64,000 bases of DNA from Auanema rhodensis (lineage: Eukaryota > Nematoda > Chromadorea > Rhabditida > Rhabditidae). Location: positions 5,766,001-5,830,000 of the forward strand of contig OZ059896.1 in assembly GCA_964057225.1 (NCBI GenBank), written 5' to 3'. The position numbers and the translations under genes were made by a program. The notes below the pieces were generated by a model, which made no database searches, was not told the origin of the DNA, and worked only from the letters and a program-made list of their open reading frames with translations. Below, one piece after another: positions 36,593 through 52,100 of the stretch (its first letter is position 1; every line of letters starts with the position of its first letter).

Positions 36593-37293
36593 CTGATAGT
36601 ACAGATCGACGCAGCTTAAAAATCCGCATCGAATGCACTATACTACATTGAGAAAAGCTAAATACAAAAAATAGTTATGATCGTTTGAAAAATGATGCAT
36701 TAGTGTATGTTGAGTTTCCATGTACACTCAAAATTGCTTCCAAAAACATTTTGACAAAAATTTTTTCGAAAAATTTCAAAATAATTTAGTAGAAAGTAGA
36801 TGTTTTTAGATTCCTTTTTCCAAGGCAAAAACGATGGACAATGTTATTCAACGAAAAAATCAATTCTTCAGGGTGAAAATCGAGGATATAAGTGTGAACT
36901 TATATCAGTTGATATCTCGGTGCATTTTTAAGCTAGCGCAAATCTGATAACACAGATCGACGCAGCTTAAAAAACCGCATCGAATGCACTATATCACATT
37001 GAGTAAAGCTTAATACAAAAATTAGTTATGATCGTTTGAAAAATGATGCATTAGTGTATGTTGAGTTTCCATGTACACTCAACATTGCTTCCAAAAACAT
37101 TTTGACAAAATTTTTTCGAAAAATTTCAGAATAATTTAGCAAAAAGTAGATGTTTTTAGATTTCTTTTTTCAAGGCAAAAACGATGGACAATGTTATTCA
37201 ACGAAAAAATTAATTCTTCAGGGTGAAAATCGAGGATATAAGTGTGAACTTATATCAGTTGATATCTCGGTGCATTTTTAAGCTAGCGCAAAT

Positions 37294-37488
37294 CCAATCA
37301 AATCATTTTTTCGAAAAATTTCAAAATAATTTAGCAAAAAGTAGATGTTTTTAGATTCCTTTTTTCAAGGCAAAAACGATGGACAATGTTATTCAACGAA
37401 AAAATTAATTCTTCAGGGTGAAAATCGAGGATATAGGTGTGAACTTATATCAGTTGATATCTCGGTGCATTGTCAAGCTAGCGCAAAT
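37294..37488. repeat. Short B copy 4 (195 bp)
   Basis: Same deletion scar, only 896 bp after short copy 3. It is preceded by a cagaataat monomer (37028) and followed by the gcattgtcaagc and cgaaaaatttgaaaat pair. Confidence 0.9.
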
Positions 37489-38273
37489 CTGATAGTACAG
37501 ATCGACGCAGCTTAAAAATCCGCATCGAATGCACTATACTACATTGAGAAAAGCTAAATACAAAAATTAGTTATGATCGTTTGAAAAATGATGCATTAGT
37601 GTATGTTGAGTTTCCATGTACACTCAAAATTGCTTCCAAAAACATTTTGACAAAAATTTTTTCGAAAAATTTGAAAATAATTTAGCAAAAAGTAGATGTT
37701 TTTAGATTTCTTTTTTCAAGGCAAAAACGATGGACAATGTTATTCAACGAAAAAATTAATTCTTCAGGGTGAAAATCGAGGATATAGGTGTGAACTTATA
37801 TCAGTTGATATCTCGGTGCATTTTCAAGCTAGCGCAAATCTGATAGTACAGATCGACGCAGCTTAAAAATCCGCATCGAATGCACTATACTACATTGAGA
37901 AACGCTTAATACAAAAATTAGTTATGATCGTTTGAAAAATGATGCATTAGTGTATGTTGGGTTTCCATGTACACTCAACATTGCTTCCAAAAACATTTTG
38001 ACAAAAATTTTTTCGAAAAATTTCAAAATAATTTAGCAAAAGTAGATGTTTTTAGATTTCTTTTTTCAAGGCAAAAACGATGGACAATGTTATTCAACGA
38101 AAAAATTAATTCTTCAGGGTGAAAATCGAGGATAAAAGTGTGAACTTATATCAGTTGATATCTCGGTGCATTTTTAAGCTAGCGCAAATCTGATAACACA
38201 GATCGACGCAGCTTAAAAAACCGCATCGAATGCACTATATCACATTGAGTAAAGCTTAATACAAAAATTAGTT

Positions 38274-41200
38274 ATGATCGTTTGAAAAATGATGCATTAG
38301 TGTATGTTGAGTTTCCATGTACACTCAACATTGCTTCCAAAAACATTTTGACAAAATTTTTTCGAAAAATTTCAGAATAATTTAGCAAAAAGTAGATGTT
38401 TTTAGATTCCTTTTTTCAAGGCAAAAACGATGGACAATGTTATTCAACGGAAAAATTAATTCTTCAGGGTGAAAATCGAGGATATAGGTGTGAACTTATA
38501 TCAGTTGATATCTCGGTGCATTTTTAAGCTAGCGCAAATCTGATAACACAGATCGACGCAGCTTAAAAATCCGCATCGAATGCACTATACTACATTGAGA
38601 AAAGCTAAATACAAAAATTAGTTATGATCGTTTGAAAAATGATGCATTAGTGTATGTTGAGTTTCCATGTACACTCAAAATTGCTTCCAAAAACATTTTG
38701 ACAAAAATTTTTTCGAAAAATTTCAAAATAATTTAGCAAAAAGTAGATGTTTTTAGATTTCTTTTTTCAAGGCAAAAACGATGGACAATGTTATTCAACG
38801 AAAAAATTAATTCTTCAGGGTGAAAATCGAGGATATAAGTGTGAACTTATATCAGTTGATATCTCGGTGCATTTTTAAGCTAGCGCAAATCTGATAACAC
38901 AGATCGACGCAGCTTAAAAATCCGCATCGAATGCACTATATTACATTGAGTAAAGCTTAATACAAAAATTAGTTATGATCGTTTGAAAAATGATGCATTA
39001 GTGTATGTTGAGTTTCCATGTACACTCAAAATTGCTTCCAAAAACATTTTGACAAAAATGTTTTCCAAAAATTTCAAAATAATTTAGCAAAAAGTAGATG
39101 TTTTTAGATTCCTTTTTGCAAGGCAAAAACGATGGACAATGTTATTCAACGAAAAAATTAATTCTTCAGGGTGAAAATCGAGGATATAGGTGTGAACTTA
39201 TATCAGTTGATATCTCTGTGCATTTTCAAGCTAGCGCAAATCTGATAGTACAGATCGACGCAGCTTAAAAATCCGCATCGAATGCACTATATTACATTGA
39301 GTAAAGCTTAATACAAAAATTAGTTATGATCGTTTGAAAAATGATGCATTAGTGTATGTTGAGTTTCCATGTACACTCAAAATTGCTTAAAAAACATTTT
39401 GACAAAAATTTTTTCGAAAAATTTCAAAATAATTTAGCAAAAAGTAGATGTTTTTAGATTCCTTTTTTCGAGGCAAAAACGATGGACAATGTTATTCAAC
39501 GAAAAAATTAATTCTTCAGGGTGAAAATCGAGGATATAAGTGTGAACTTATATCAGTTGATATCTCGGTGCATTTTTAAGCTAGCGCAAATCTGATAACA
39601 CAGATCGACGCAGCTTAAAAATCCGCATCGAATGCACTATATTACATTGAGAAAAGCTTAATACAAAAATTATTTATGATCGTTTGAAAAATGATGCATT
39701 AGTGTATGTTGAGTTTCCATGTACACTCAAAATTGCTTCCAAAAACATTTTGACAAAAATTTTTTCGAAAAATTTCAAAATAATTTAGCAAAAAGTAGAT
39801 GTTTTTAGATTCCTTTTTTCAAGGCAAAAACGATGGACAATGTCATTCAACGAAAAAATTAATTCTTCAGGGTGAAAATCGAGGATATAAGTGTGAACTT
39901 ATATCAGTTGATATCTCGGTGCATTTTTAAGCTAGCGCAAATCTGATAACACAGATCGACGCAGCTTAAAAATCCGCATCGAATGCACTATACTACATTG
40001 AGAAAAGCTAAATACAAAAATTAGTTATGATCGTTTGAAAAATGATGCATTAGTGTATGTTGAGTTTCCATGTACACTCAACATTGCTTCCAAAAACATT
40101 TTGACAAAATTTTTTCGAAAAATTTCAGAATAATTTAGCAAAAAGTAGATGTTTTTAGATTCCTTTTTTCAAGGCAAAAACGATGGACAATGTTATTCAA
40201 CGGAAAAATTAATTCTTCAGGGTGAAAATCGAGGATATAGGTGTGAACTTATATCAGTTGATATCTCGGTGCATTTTTAAGCTAGCGCAAATCTGATAAC
40301 ACAGATCGACGCAGCTTAAAAAACCGCATCGAATGCACTATATCACATTGAGAAACGCTTAATACAAAAATTAGTTATGATCGTTTGAAAAATGATGCAT
40401 TAGTGTATGTTGAGTTTCCATGTACACTCAAAATTGCTTCCAAAAACATTTTGACAAAAATTTTTTCGAAAAATTTCAAAATAATTTAGCAAAAAGTAGA
40501 TGTTTTTAGATTTCTTTTTTCAAGGCAAAAACGATGGACAATGTTATTCAACGAAAAAATTAATTCTTCAGGGTGAAAATCGAGGATATAAGTGTGAACT
40601 TATATCAGTTGATATCTCGGTGCATTTTTAAGCTAGCGCAAATCTGATAACACAGATCGACGCAGCTTAAAAATCCGCATCGAATGCACTATATTACATT
40701 GAGTAAAGCTTAATACAAAAATTAGTTATGATCGTTTGAAAAATGATGCATTAGTGTATGTTGAGTTTCCATGTACACTCAAAATTGCTTCCAAAAACAT
40801 TTTGACAAAAATGTTTTCCAAAAATTTCAAAATAATTTAGCAAAAAGTAGATGTTTTTAGATTCCTTTTTGCAAGGCAAAAACGATGGACAATGTTATTC
40901 AACGAAAAAATTAATTCTTCAGGGTGAAAATCGAGGATATAGGTGTGAACTTATATCAGTTGATATCTCTGTGCATTTTCAAGCTAGCGCAAATCTGATA
41001 GTACAGATCGACGCAGCTTAAAAATCCGCATCGAATGCACTATATTACATTGAGTAAAGCTTAATACAAAAATTAGTTATGATCGTTTGAAAAATGATGC
41101 ATTAGTGTATGTTGAGTTTCCATGTACACTCAAAATTGCTTCCAAAAACATTTTGACAAAAATTTTTTCGAAAAATTTCAAAATAATTTAGCAAAAAGTA

Positions 41201-43182
41201 GATGTTTTTAGATTCCTTTTTTCAAGGCAAAAACGATGGACAATGTCATTCAACGAAAAAATTAATTCTTCAGGGTGAAAATCGAGGATATAAGTGTGAA
41301 CTTATATCAGTTGATATCTCGGTGCATTTTTAAGCTAGCGCAAATCTGATAACACAGATCGACGCAGCTTAAAAATCCGCATCGAATGCACTATACTACA
41401 TTGAGAAAAGCTAAATACAAAAATTAGTTATGATCGTTTGAAAAATGATGCATTAGTGTATGTTGAGTTTCCATGTACACTCAACATTGCTTCCAAAAAC
41501 ATTTTGACAAAATTTTTTCGAAAAATTTCAGAATAATTTAGCAAAAAGTTGATGTTTTTAGATTCTTTTTTTCAAGGCAAAAACGATGGACAATGTTATT
41601 CAACGGAAAAATTAATTCTTCAGGGTGAAAATCGAGGATATAGGTGTGAACTTATATCAGTTGATATCTCGGTGCATTTTTAAGCTAGCGCAAATCTGAT
41701 AACACAGATCGACGCAGCTTAAAAAACCGCATCGAATGCACTATATCACACTGAGAAACGCTTAATACAAAAATTAGTTATGATCGTTTGAAAAATGATG
41801 CATTAGTGTATGTTGAGTTTCCATGTACACTCAAAATTGCTTCCAAAAACATTTTGACAAAAATTTTTTCGAAAAATTTCAAAATAATTTAGCAAAAAGT
41901 AGATGTTTTTAGATTTCTTTTTTCAAGGCAAAAACGATGGACAATGTTATTCAACGAAAAAATTAATTCTTCAGGGTGAAAATCGAGGATATAAGTGTGA
42001 ACTTATATCAGTTGATATCTCGGTGCATTTTTAAGCTAGCGCAAATCTGATAACACAGATCGACGCAGCTTAAAAATCCGCATCGAATGCACTATATTAC
42101 ATTGAGTAAAGCTTAATACAAAAATTAGTTATGATCGTTTGAAAAATGATGCATTAGTGTATGTTGAGTTTCCATGTACACTCAAAATTGCTTCCAAAAA
42201 CATTTTGACAAAAATGTTTTCCAAAAATTTCAAAATAATTTAGCAAAAAGTAGATGTTTTTAGATTCCTTTTTGCAAGGCAAAAACGATGGACAATGTTA
42301 TTCAACGAAAAAATTAATTCTTCAGGGTGAAAATCGAGGATATAGGTGTGAACTTATATCAGTTGATATCTCTGTGCATTTTCAAGCTAGCGCAAATCTG
42401 ATAGTACAGATCGACGCAGCTTAAAAATCCGCATCGAATGCACTATATTACATTGAGTAAAGCTTAATACAAAAATTAGTTATGATCGTTTGAAAAATGA
42501 TGCATTAGTGTATGTTGAGTTTCCATGTACACTCAAAATTGCTTAAAAAACATTTTGACAAAAATTTTTTCGAAAAATTTCAAAATAATTTAGCAAAAAG
42601 TAGATGTTTTTAGATTCCTTTTTTCGAGGCAAAAACGATGGACAATGTTATTCAACGAAAAAATTAATTCTTCAGGGTGAAAATCGAGGATATAAGTGTG
42701 AACTTATATCAGTTGATATCTCGGTGCATTTTTAAGCTAGCGCAAATCTGATAACACAGATCGACGCAGCTTAAAAATCCGCATCGAATGCACTATATTA
42801 CATTGAGAAAAGCTTAATACAAAAATTATTTATGATCGTTTGAAAAATGATGCATTAGTGTATGTTGAGTTTCCATGTACACTCAAAATTGCTTCCAAAA
42901 ACATTTTGACAAAAATTTTTTCGAAAAATTTCAAAATAATTTAGCAAAAAGTAGATGTTTTTAGATTCCTTTTTTCAAGGCAAAAACGATGGACAATGTC
43001 ATTCAACGAAAAAATTAATTCTTCAGGGTGAAAATCGAGGATATAAGTGTGAACTTATATCAGTTGATATCTCGGTGCATTTTTAAGCTAGCGCAAATCT
43101 GATAACACAGATCGACGCAGCTTAAAAATCCGCATCGAATGCACTATACTACATTGAGAAAAGCTAAATACAAAAATTAGTT
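38274..43182. repeat. Three turns of a 4-5 monomer higher-order repeat
   Basis: Turns begin at 38274, 40027 and 41430, each with a cagaataat/acggaaaaatt monomer, then gatttc with gagtaaagc, then atgttttccaaaa with ctctgtgc, then (turns 1 and 3 only) the rare gcttaaaaaac with ttcgaggc, then tgtcattcaacg. Turn lengths are 1,753, 1,403 and 1,753 bp; turn 2 lacks the gcttaaaaaac monomer. Confidence 0.85.
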
Positions 43183-46100
43183 ATGATCGTTTGAAAAATG
43201 ATGCATTAGTGTATGTTGAGTTTCCATGTACACTCAACATTGCTTCCAAAAACATTTTGACAAAAATTTTTTCGAAAAATTTCAAAATAATTTAGTAGAA
43301 AGTAGATGTTTTTAGATTCCTTTTTCCAAGGCAAAAACGATGGACAATGTTATTCAACGAAAAAATTAATTCTTCAGGGTGAAAATCGAGGATATAAGTG
43401 TGAACTTATATCAGTTGATATCTCGGTGCATTTTCAAGCTAGCGCAAATCTGATAGTACAGATCGACGCAGCTTAAAAATCCGCATCGAATGCACTATAC
43501 TACATTGAGAAACGCTTAATACAAAAATTAGTTATGATCGTTTGAAAAATGATGCATTAGTGTATGTTGGGTTTCCATGTACACTCAACATTGCTTCCAA
43601 AAACATTTTGACAAAAATTTTTTCGAAAAATTTCAAAATAATTTAGCAAAAAGTAGATGTTTTTAGATTTCTTTTTTCAAGGCAAAAACGATGGACAATG
43701 TTATTCAACGAAAAAATTAATTCTTCAGGGTGAAAATCGAGGATATAAGTGTGAACTTATATCAGTTGATATCTCGGTGCATTTTTAAGCTAGCGCAAAT
43801 CTGATAACACAGATCGACGCAGCTTAAAAATCCGCATCGAATGCACTATACTACATTGAGAAACGCTTAATACAAAAATTAGTTATGATCGTTTGAAAAA
43901 TGATGCATTAGTGTATGTTGAGTTTCCATGTACACTCAAAATTGCTTCCAAAAACATTTTGACAAAAATTTTTTCGAAAAATTTCAAAATAATTTAGCAA
44001 AAAGTAGATGTTTTTAGATTCCTTTTTTCGAGGCAAAAACGATGGACAATGTTATTCAACGAAAAAATTAATTCTTCAGGGTGAAAATCGAGGATATAAG
44101 TGTGAACTTATATCAGTTGATATCTCGGTGCATTTTTAAGCTAGCGCAAATCTGATTGTACAGATCGACGCAGCTTAAAAATCCACATCGAATGCACTAT
44201 ATTACATTGAGAAAAGCTAAATACAAAAATTAGTTATGATCGTTTGAAAAATGATGCATTAGTGTATGTTGAGTTTCCATGTACACTCAAAATTGCTTCC
44301 AAAAACATTTTGACAAAAATTTTTTCGAAAAATTTGAAAATAATTTAGCAAAAAGTAGATGTTTTTAGATTCCTTTTTTCAAGGCAAAAACGATGGACAA
44401 TGTTATTCAACGAAAAAATTAATTCTTCAGGGTGAAAATCGAGGATATAAGTGTGAACTTATATCAGTTGATATCTCGGTGCATTTTTAAGCTAGCGCAA
44501 ATCTGATAGTACAGATCGACGCAGCTTAAAAATCCGCATCGAATGCACTATATTACATTGAGTAAAGCTTAATACAAAAATTAGTTATGATCGTTTGAAA
44601 AATGATGCATTAGTGTATGTTGAGTTTCCATGTACACTCAAAATTGCTTAAAAAACATTTTGACAAAAATTTTTTCGAAAAATTTCAAAATAATTTAGCA
44701 AAAAGTAGATGTTTTTAGATTCCTTTTTTCAAGGCAAAAACGATGGACAATGTCATTCAACGAAAAAATTAATTCTTCAGGGTGAAAATCGAGGATATAA
44801 GTGTGAACTTATATCAGTTGATATCTCGGTGCATTTTTAAGCTAGCGCAAATCTGATAACACAGATCGACGCAGCTTAAAAATCCGCATCGAATGCACTA
44901 TACTACATTGAGAAACGCTTAATACAAAAATTATTTATGATCGTTTGAAAAATGATGCATTAGTGTATGTTGAGTTTCCATGTACACTCAAAATTGCTTC
45001 CAAAAACATTTTGACAAAAATTTTTTCAAAAAATTTCAAAATAATTTAGCAAAAAGTAGATGTTTTTAGATTCCTTTTTTCAAGGCAAAAACGATGGACA
45101 ATGTCATTCAACGAAAAAATTAATTCTTCAGGGTGAAAATCGAGGATATAAGTGTGAACTTATATCAGTTGATATCTCGGTGCATTTTTAAGCTAGCGCA
45201 AATCTGATAACACAGATCGACGCAGCTTAAAAATCCGCATCGAATGCACTATACTACATTGAGAAAAGCTAAATACAAAAATTAGTTATGATCGTTTGAA
45301 AAATGATGCATTAGTGTATGTTGAGTTTCCATGTACACTCAACATTGCTTCCAAAAACATTTTGACAAAAATTTTTTCGAAAAATTTCAAAATAATTTAG
45401 TAGAAAGTAGATGTTTTTAGATTCCTTTTTCCAAGGCAAAAACGATGGACAATGTTATTCAACGAAAAAATTAATTCTTCAGGGTGAAAATCGAGGATAT
45501 AAGTGTGAACTTATATCAGTTGATATCTCGGTGCATTTTCAAGCTAGCGCAAATCTGATAGTACAGATCGACGCAGCTTAAAAATCCGCATCGAATGCAC
45601 TATACTACATTGAGAAACGCTTAATACAAAAATTAGTTATGATCGTTTGAAAAATGATGCATTAGTGTATGTTGGGTTTCCATGTACACTCAACATTGCT
45701 TCCAAAAACATTTTGACAAAAATTTTTTCGAAAAATTTCAAAATAATTTAGCAAAAAGTAGATGTTTTTAGATTTCTTTTTTCAAGGCAAAAACGATGGA
45801 CAATGTTATTCAACGAAAAAATTAATTCTTCAGGGTGAAAATCGAGGATATAAGTGTGAACTTATATCAGTTGATATCTCGGTGCATTTTTAAGCTAGCG
45901 CAAATCTGATAACACAGATCGACGCAGCTTAAAAATCCGCATCGAATGCACTATACTACATTGAGAAACGCTTAATACAAAAATTAGTTATGATCGTTTG
46001 AAAAATGATGCATTAGTGTATGTTGAGTTTCCATGTACACTCAAAATTGCTTCCAAAAACATTTTGACAAAAATTTTTTCGAAAAATTTCAAAATAATTT

Positions 46101-49100
46101 AGCAAAAAGTAGATGTTTTTAGATTCCTTTTTTCGAGGCAAAAACGATGGACAATGTTATTCAACGAAAAAATTAATTCTTCAGGGTGAAAATCGAGGAT
46201 ATAAGTGTGAACTTATATCAGTTGATATCTCGGTGCATTTTTAAGCTAGCGCAAATCTGATTGTACAGATCGACGCAGCTTAAAAATCCACATCGAATGC
46301 ACTATATTACATTGAGAAAAGCTAAATACAAAAATTAGTTATGATCGTTTGAAAAATGATGCATTAGTGTATGTTGAGTTTCCATGTACACTCAAAATTG
46401 CTTCCAAAAACATTTTGACAAAAATTTTTTCGAAAAATTTGAAAATAATTTAGCAAAAAGTAGATGTTTTTAGATTCCTTTTTTCAAGGCAAAAACGATG
46501 GACAATGTTATTCAACGAAAAAATTAATTCTTCAGGGTGAAAATCGAGGATATAAGTGTGAACTTATATCAGTTGATATCTCGGTGCATTTTTAAGCTAG
46601 CGCAAATCTGATAGTACAGATCGACGCAGCTTAAAAATCCGCATCGAATGCACTATATTACATTGAGTAAAGCTTAATACAAAAATTAGTTATGATCGTT
46701 TGAAAAATGATGCATTAGTGTATGTTGAGTTTCCATGTACACTCAAAATTGCTTAAAAAACATTTTGACAAAAATTTTTTCGAAAAATTTCAAAATAATT
46801 TAGCAAAAAGTAGATGTTTTTAGATTCCTTTTTTCAAGGCAAAAACGATGGACAATGTCATTCAACGAAAAAATTAATTCTTCAGGGTGAAAATCGAGGA
46901 TATAAGTGTGAACTTATATCAGTTGATATCTCGGTGCATTTTTAAGCTAGCGCAAATCTGATAACACAGATCGACGCAGCTTAAAAATCCGCATCGAATG
47001 CACTATACTACATTGAGAAAAGCTAAATACAAAAATTAGTTATGATCGTTTGAAAAATGATGCATTAGTGTATGTTGAGTTTCCATGTACACTCAACATT
47101 GCTTCCAAAAACATTTTGACAAAAATTTTTTCGAAAAATTTCAAAATAATTTAGTAGAAAGTAGATGTTTTTAGATTCCTTTTTCCAAGGCAAAAACGAT
47201 GGACAATGTTATTCAACGAAAAAATTAATTCTTCAGGGTGAAAATCGAGGATATAAGTGTGAACTTATATCAGTTGATATCTCGGTGCATTTTCAAGCTA
47301 GCGCAAATCTGATAGTACAGATCGACGCAGCTTAAAAATCCGCATCGAATGCACTATACTACATTGAGAAACGCTTAATACAAAAATTAGTTATGATCGT
47401 TTGAAAAATGATGCATTAGTGTATGTTGGGTTTCCATGTACACTCAACATTGCTTCCAAAAACATTTTGACAAAAATTTTTTCGAAAAATTTCAAAATAA
47501 TTTAGCAAAAAGTAGATGTTTTTAGATTTCTTTTTTCAAGGCAAAAACGATGGACAATGTTATTCAACGAAAAAATTAATTCTTCAGGGTGAAAATCGAG
47601 GATATAAGTGTGAACTTATATCAGTTGATATCTCGGTGCATTTTTAAGCTAGCGCAAATCTGATAACACAGATCGACGCAGCTTAAAAATCCGCATCGAA
47701 TGCACTATACTACATTGAGAAACGCTTAATACAAAAATTAGTTATGATCGTTTGAAAAATGATGCATTAGTGTATGTTGAGTTTCCATGTACACTCAAAA
47801 TTGCTTCCAAAAACATTTTGACAAAAATTTTTTCGAAAAATTTCAAAATAATTTAGCAAAAAGTAGATGTTTTTAGATTCCTTTTTTCGAGGCAAAAACG
47901 ATGGACAATGTTATTCAACGAAAAAATTAATTCTTCAGGGTGAAAATCGAGGATATAAGTGTGAACTTATATCAGTTGATATCTCGGTGCATTTTTAAGC
48001 TAGCGCAAATCTGATTGTACAGATCGACGCAGCTTAAAAATCCACATCGAATGCACTATATTACATTGAGAAAAGCTAAATACAAAAATTAGTTATGATC
48101 GTTTGAAAAATGATGCATTAGTGTATGTTGAGTTTCCATGTACACTCAAAATTGCTTCCAAAAACATTTTGACAAAAATTTTTTCGAAAAATTTGAAAAT
48201 AATTTAGCAAAAAGTAGATGTTTTTAGATTCCTTTTTTCAAGGCAAAAACGATGGACAATGTTATTCAACGAAAAAATTAATTCTTCAGGGTGAAAATCG
48301 AGGATATAGGTGTGAACTTATATCAGTTGATATCTCGGTGCATTTTCAAGCTAGCGCAAATCTGATAGTACAGATCGACGCAGCTTAAAAATCCGCATCG
48401 AATGCACTATACTACATTGAGAAACGCTTAATACAAAAATTAGTTATGATCGTTTGAAAAATGATGCATTAGTGTATGTTGGGTTTCCATGTACACTCAA
48501 AATTGCTTCCAAAAACATTTTGACAAAAATGTTTTCCAAAAATTTCAAAATAATTTAGCAAAAAGTAGATGTTTTTAGATTCCTTTTTGCAAGGCAAAAA
48601 CGATGGACAATGTTATTCAACGAAAAAATTAATTCTTCAGGGTGAAAATCGAGGATATAGGTGTGAACTTATATCAGTTGATATCTCTGTGCATTTTCAA
48701 GCTAGCGCAAATCTGATAGTACAGATCGACGCAGCTTAAAAATCCGCATCGAATGCACTATATTACATTGAGAAAAGCTTAATACAAAAATTATTTATGA
48801 TCGTTTGAAAAATGATGCATTAGTGTATGTTGAGTTTCCATGTACACTCAAAATTGCTTCCAAAAACATTTTGACAAAAATTTTTTCGAAAAATTTCAAA
48901 ATAATTTAGCAAAAAGTAGATGTTTTTAGATTCCTTTTTTCAAGGCAAAAACGATGGACAATGTCATTCAACGAAAAAATTAATTCTTCAGGGTGAAAAT
49001 CGAGGATATAAGTGTGAACTTATATCAGTTGATATCTCTGTGCATTTTCAAGCTAGCGCAAATCTGATAGTACAGATCGACGCAGCTTAAAAATCCGCAT

Positions 49101-52100
49101 CGAATGCACTATATTACATTGAGAAAAGCTAAATACAAAAATTAGTTATGATCGTTTGAAAAATGATGCATTAGTGTATGTTGAGTTTCCATGTACACTC
49201 AACATTGCTTCCAAAAACATTTTGACAAAAATTTTTTCGAAAAATTTCAAAATAATTTAGTAGAAAGTAGATGTTTTTAGATTCCTTTTTCCAAGGCAAA
49301 AACGATGGACAATGTTATTCAACGAAAAAATTAATTCTTCAGGGTGAAAATCGAGGATATAAGTGTGAACTTATATCAGTTGATATCTCGGTGCATTTTC
49401 AAGCTAGCGCAAATCTGATAGTACAGATCGACGCAGCTTAAAAATCCGCATCGAATGCACTATACTACATTGAGAAACGCTTAATACAAAAATTAGTTAT
49501 GATCGTTTGAAAAATGATGCATTAGTGTATGTTGGGTTTCCATGTACACTCAACATTGCTTCCAAAAACATTTTGACAAAAATTTTTTCGAAAAATTTCA
49601 AAATAATTTAGCAAAAAGTAGATGTTTTTAGATTTCTTTTTTCAAGGCAAAAACGATGGACAATGTTATTCAACGAAAAAATTAATTCTTCAGGGTGAAA
49701 ATCGAGGATATAAGTGTGAACTTATATCAGTTGATATCTCGGTGCATTTTTAAGCTAGCGCAAATCTGATAACACAGATCGACGCAGCTTAAAAATCCGC
49801 ATCGAATGCACTATACTACATTGAGAAACGCTTAATACAAAAATTAGTTATGATCGTTTGAAAAATGATGCATTAGTGTATGTTGAGTTTCCATGTACAC
49901 TCAAAATTGCTTCCAAAAACATTTTGACAAAAATTTTTTCGAAAAATTTCAAAATAATTTAGCAAAAAGTAGATGTTTTTAGATTCCTTTTTTCGAGGCA
50001 AAAACGATGGACAATGTTATTCAACGAAAAAATTAATTCTTCAGGGTGAAAATCGAGGATATAAGTGTGAACTTATATCAGTTGATATCTCGGTGCATTT
50101 TTAAGCTAGCGCAAATCTGATTGTACAGATCGACGCAGCTTAAAAATCCACATCGAATGCACTATATTACATTGAGAAAAGCTAAATACAAAAATTAGTT
50201 ATGATCGTTTGAAAAATGATGCATTAGTGTATGTTGAGTTTCCATGTACACTCAAAATTGCTTCCAAAAACATTTTGACAAAAATTTTTTCGAAAAATTT
50301 GAAAATAATTTAGCAAAAAGTAGATGTTTTTAGATTCCTTTTTTCAAGGCAAAAACGATGGACAATGTTATTCAACGAAAAAATTAATTCTTCAGGGTGA
50401 AAATCGAGGATATAAGTGTGAACTTATATCAGTTGATATCTCGGTGCATTTTTAAGCTAGCGCAAATCTGATAGTACAGATCGACGCAGCTTAAAAATCC
50501 GCATCGAATGCACTATATTACATTGAGTAAAGCTTAATACAAAAATTAGTTATGATCGTTTGAAAAATGATGCATTAGTGTATGTTGAGTTTCCATGTAC
50601 ACTCAACATTGCTTCCAAAAACATTTTGACAAAAATTTTTTCGAAAAATTTCAAAATAATTTAGTAGAAAGTAGATGTTTTTAGATTCCTTTTTCCAAGG
50701 CAAAAACGATGGACAATGTTATTCAACGAAAAAATTAATTCTTCAGGGTGAAAATCGAGGATATAAGTGTGAACTTATATCAGTTGATATCTCGGTGCAT
50801 TTTCAAGCTAGCGCAAATCTGATAGTACAGATCGACGCAGCTTAAAAATCCGCATCGAATGCACTATACTACATTGAGAAACGCTTAATACAAAAATTAG
50901 TTATGATCGTTTGAAAAATGATGCATTAGTGTATGTTGGGTTTCCATGTACACTCAACATTGCTTCCAAAAACATTTTGACAAAAATTTTTTCGAAAAAT
51001 TTCAAAATAATTTAGCAAAAAGTAGATGTTTTTAGATTTCTTTTTTCAAGGCAAAAACGATGGACAATGTTATTCAACGAAAAAATTAATTCTTCAGGGT
51101 GAAAATCGAGGATATAAGTGTGAACTTATATCAGTTGATATCTCGGTGCATTTTTAAGCTAGCGCAAATCTGATAACACAGATCGACGCAGCTTAAAAAT
51201 CCGCATCGAATGCACTATACTACATTGAGAAACGCTTAATACAAAAATTAGTTATGATCGTTTGAAAAATGATGCATTAGTGTATGTTGAGTTTCCATGT
51301 ACACTCAAAATTGCTTCCAAAAACATTTTGACAAAAATTTTTTCGAAAAATTTCAAAATAATTTAGCAAAAAGTAGATGTTTTTAGATTCCTTTTTTCGA
51401 GGCAAAAACGATGGACAATGTTATTCAACGAAAAAATTAATTCTTCAGGGTGAAAATCGAGGATATAAGTGTGAACTTATATCAGTTGATATCTCGGTGC
51501 ATTTTTAAGCTAGCGCAAATCTGATTGTACAGATCGACGCAGCTTAAAAATCCACATCGAATGCACTATATTACATTGAGAAAAGCTAAATACAAAAATT
51601 AGTTATGATCGTTTGAAAAATGATGCATTAGTGTATGTTGAGTTTCCATGTACACTCAAAATTGCTTCCAAAAACATTTTGACAAAAATTTTTTCGAAAA
51701 ATTTGAAAATAATTTAGCAAAAAGTAGATGTTTTTAGATTCCTTTTTTCAAGGCAAAAACGATGGACAATGTTATTCAACGAAAAAATTAATTCTTCAGG
51801 GTGAAAATCGAGGATATAGGTGTGAACTTATATCAGTTGATATCTCGGTGCATTTTCAAGCTAGCGCAAATCTGATAGTACAGATCGACGCAGCTTAAAA
51901 ATCCGCATCGAATGCACTATACTACATTGAGAAACGCTTAATACAAAAATTAGTTATGATCGTTTGAAAAATGATGCATTAGTGTATGTTGGGTTTCCAT
52001 GTACACTCAACATTGCTTCCAAAAACATTTTGACAAAAATTTTTTCGAAAAATTTCAAAATAATTTAGCAAAAAGTAGATGTTTTTAGATTCCTTTTTTC

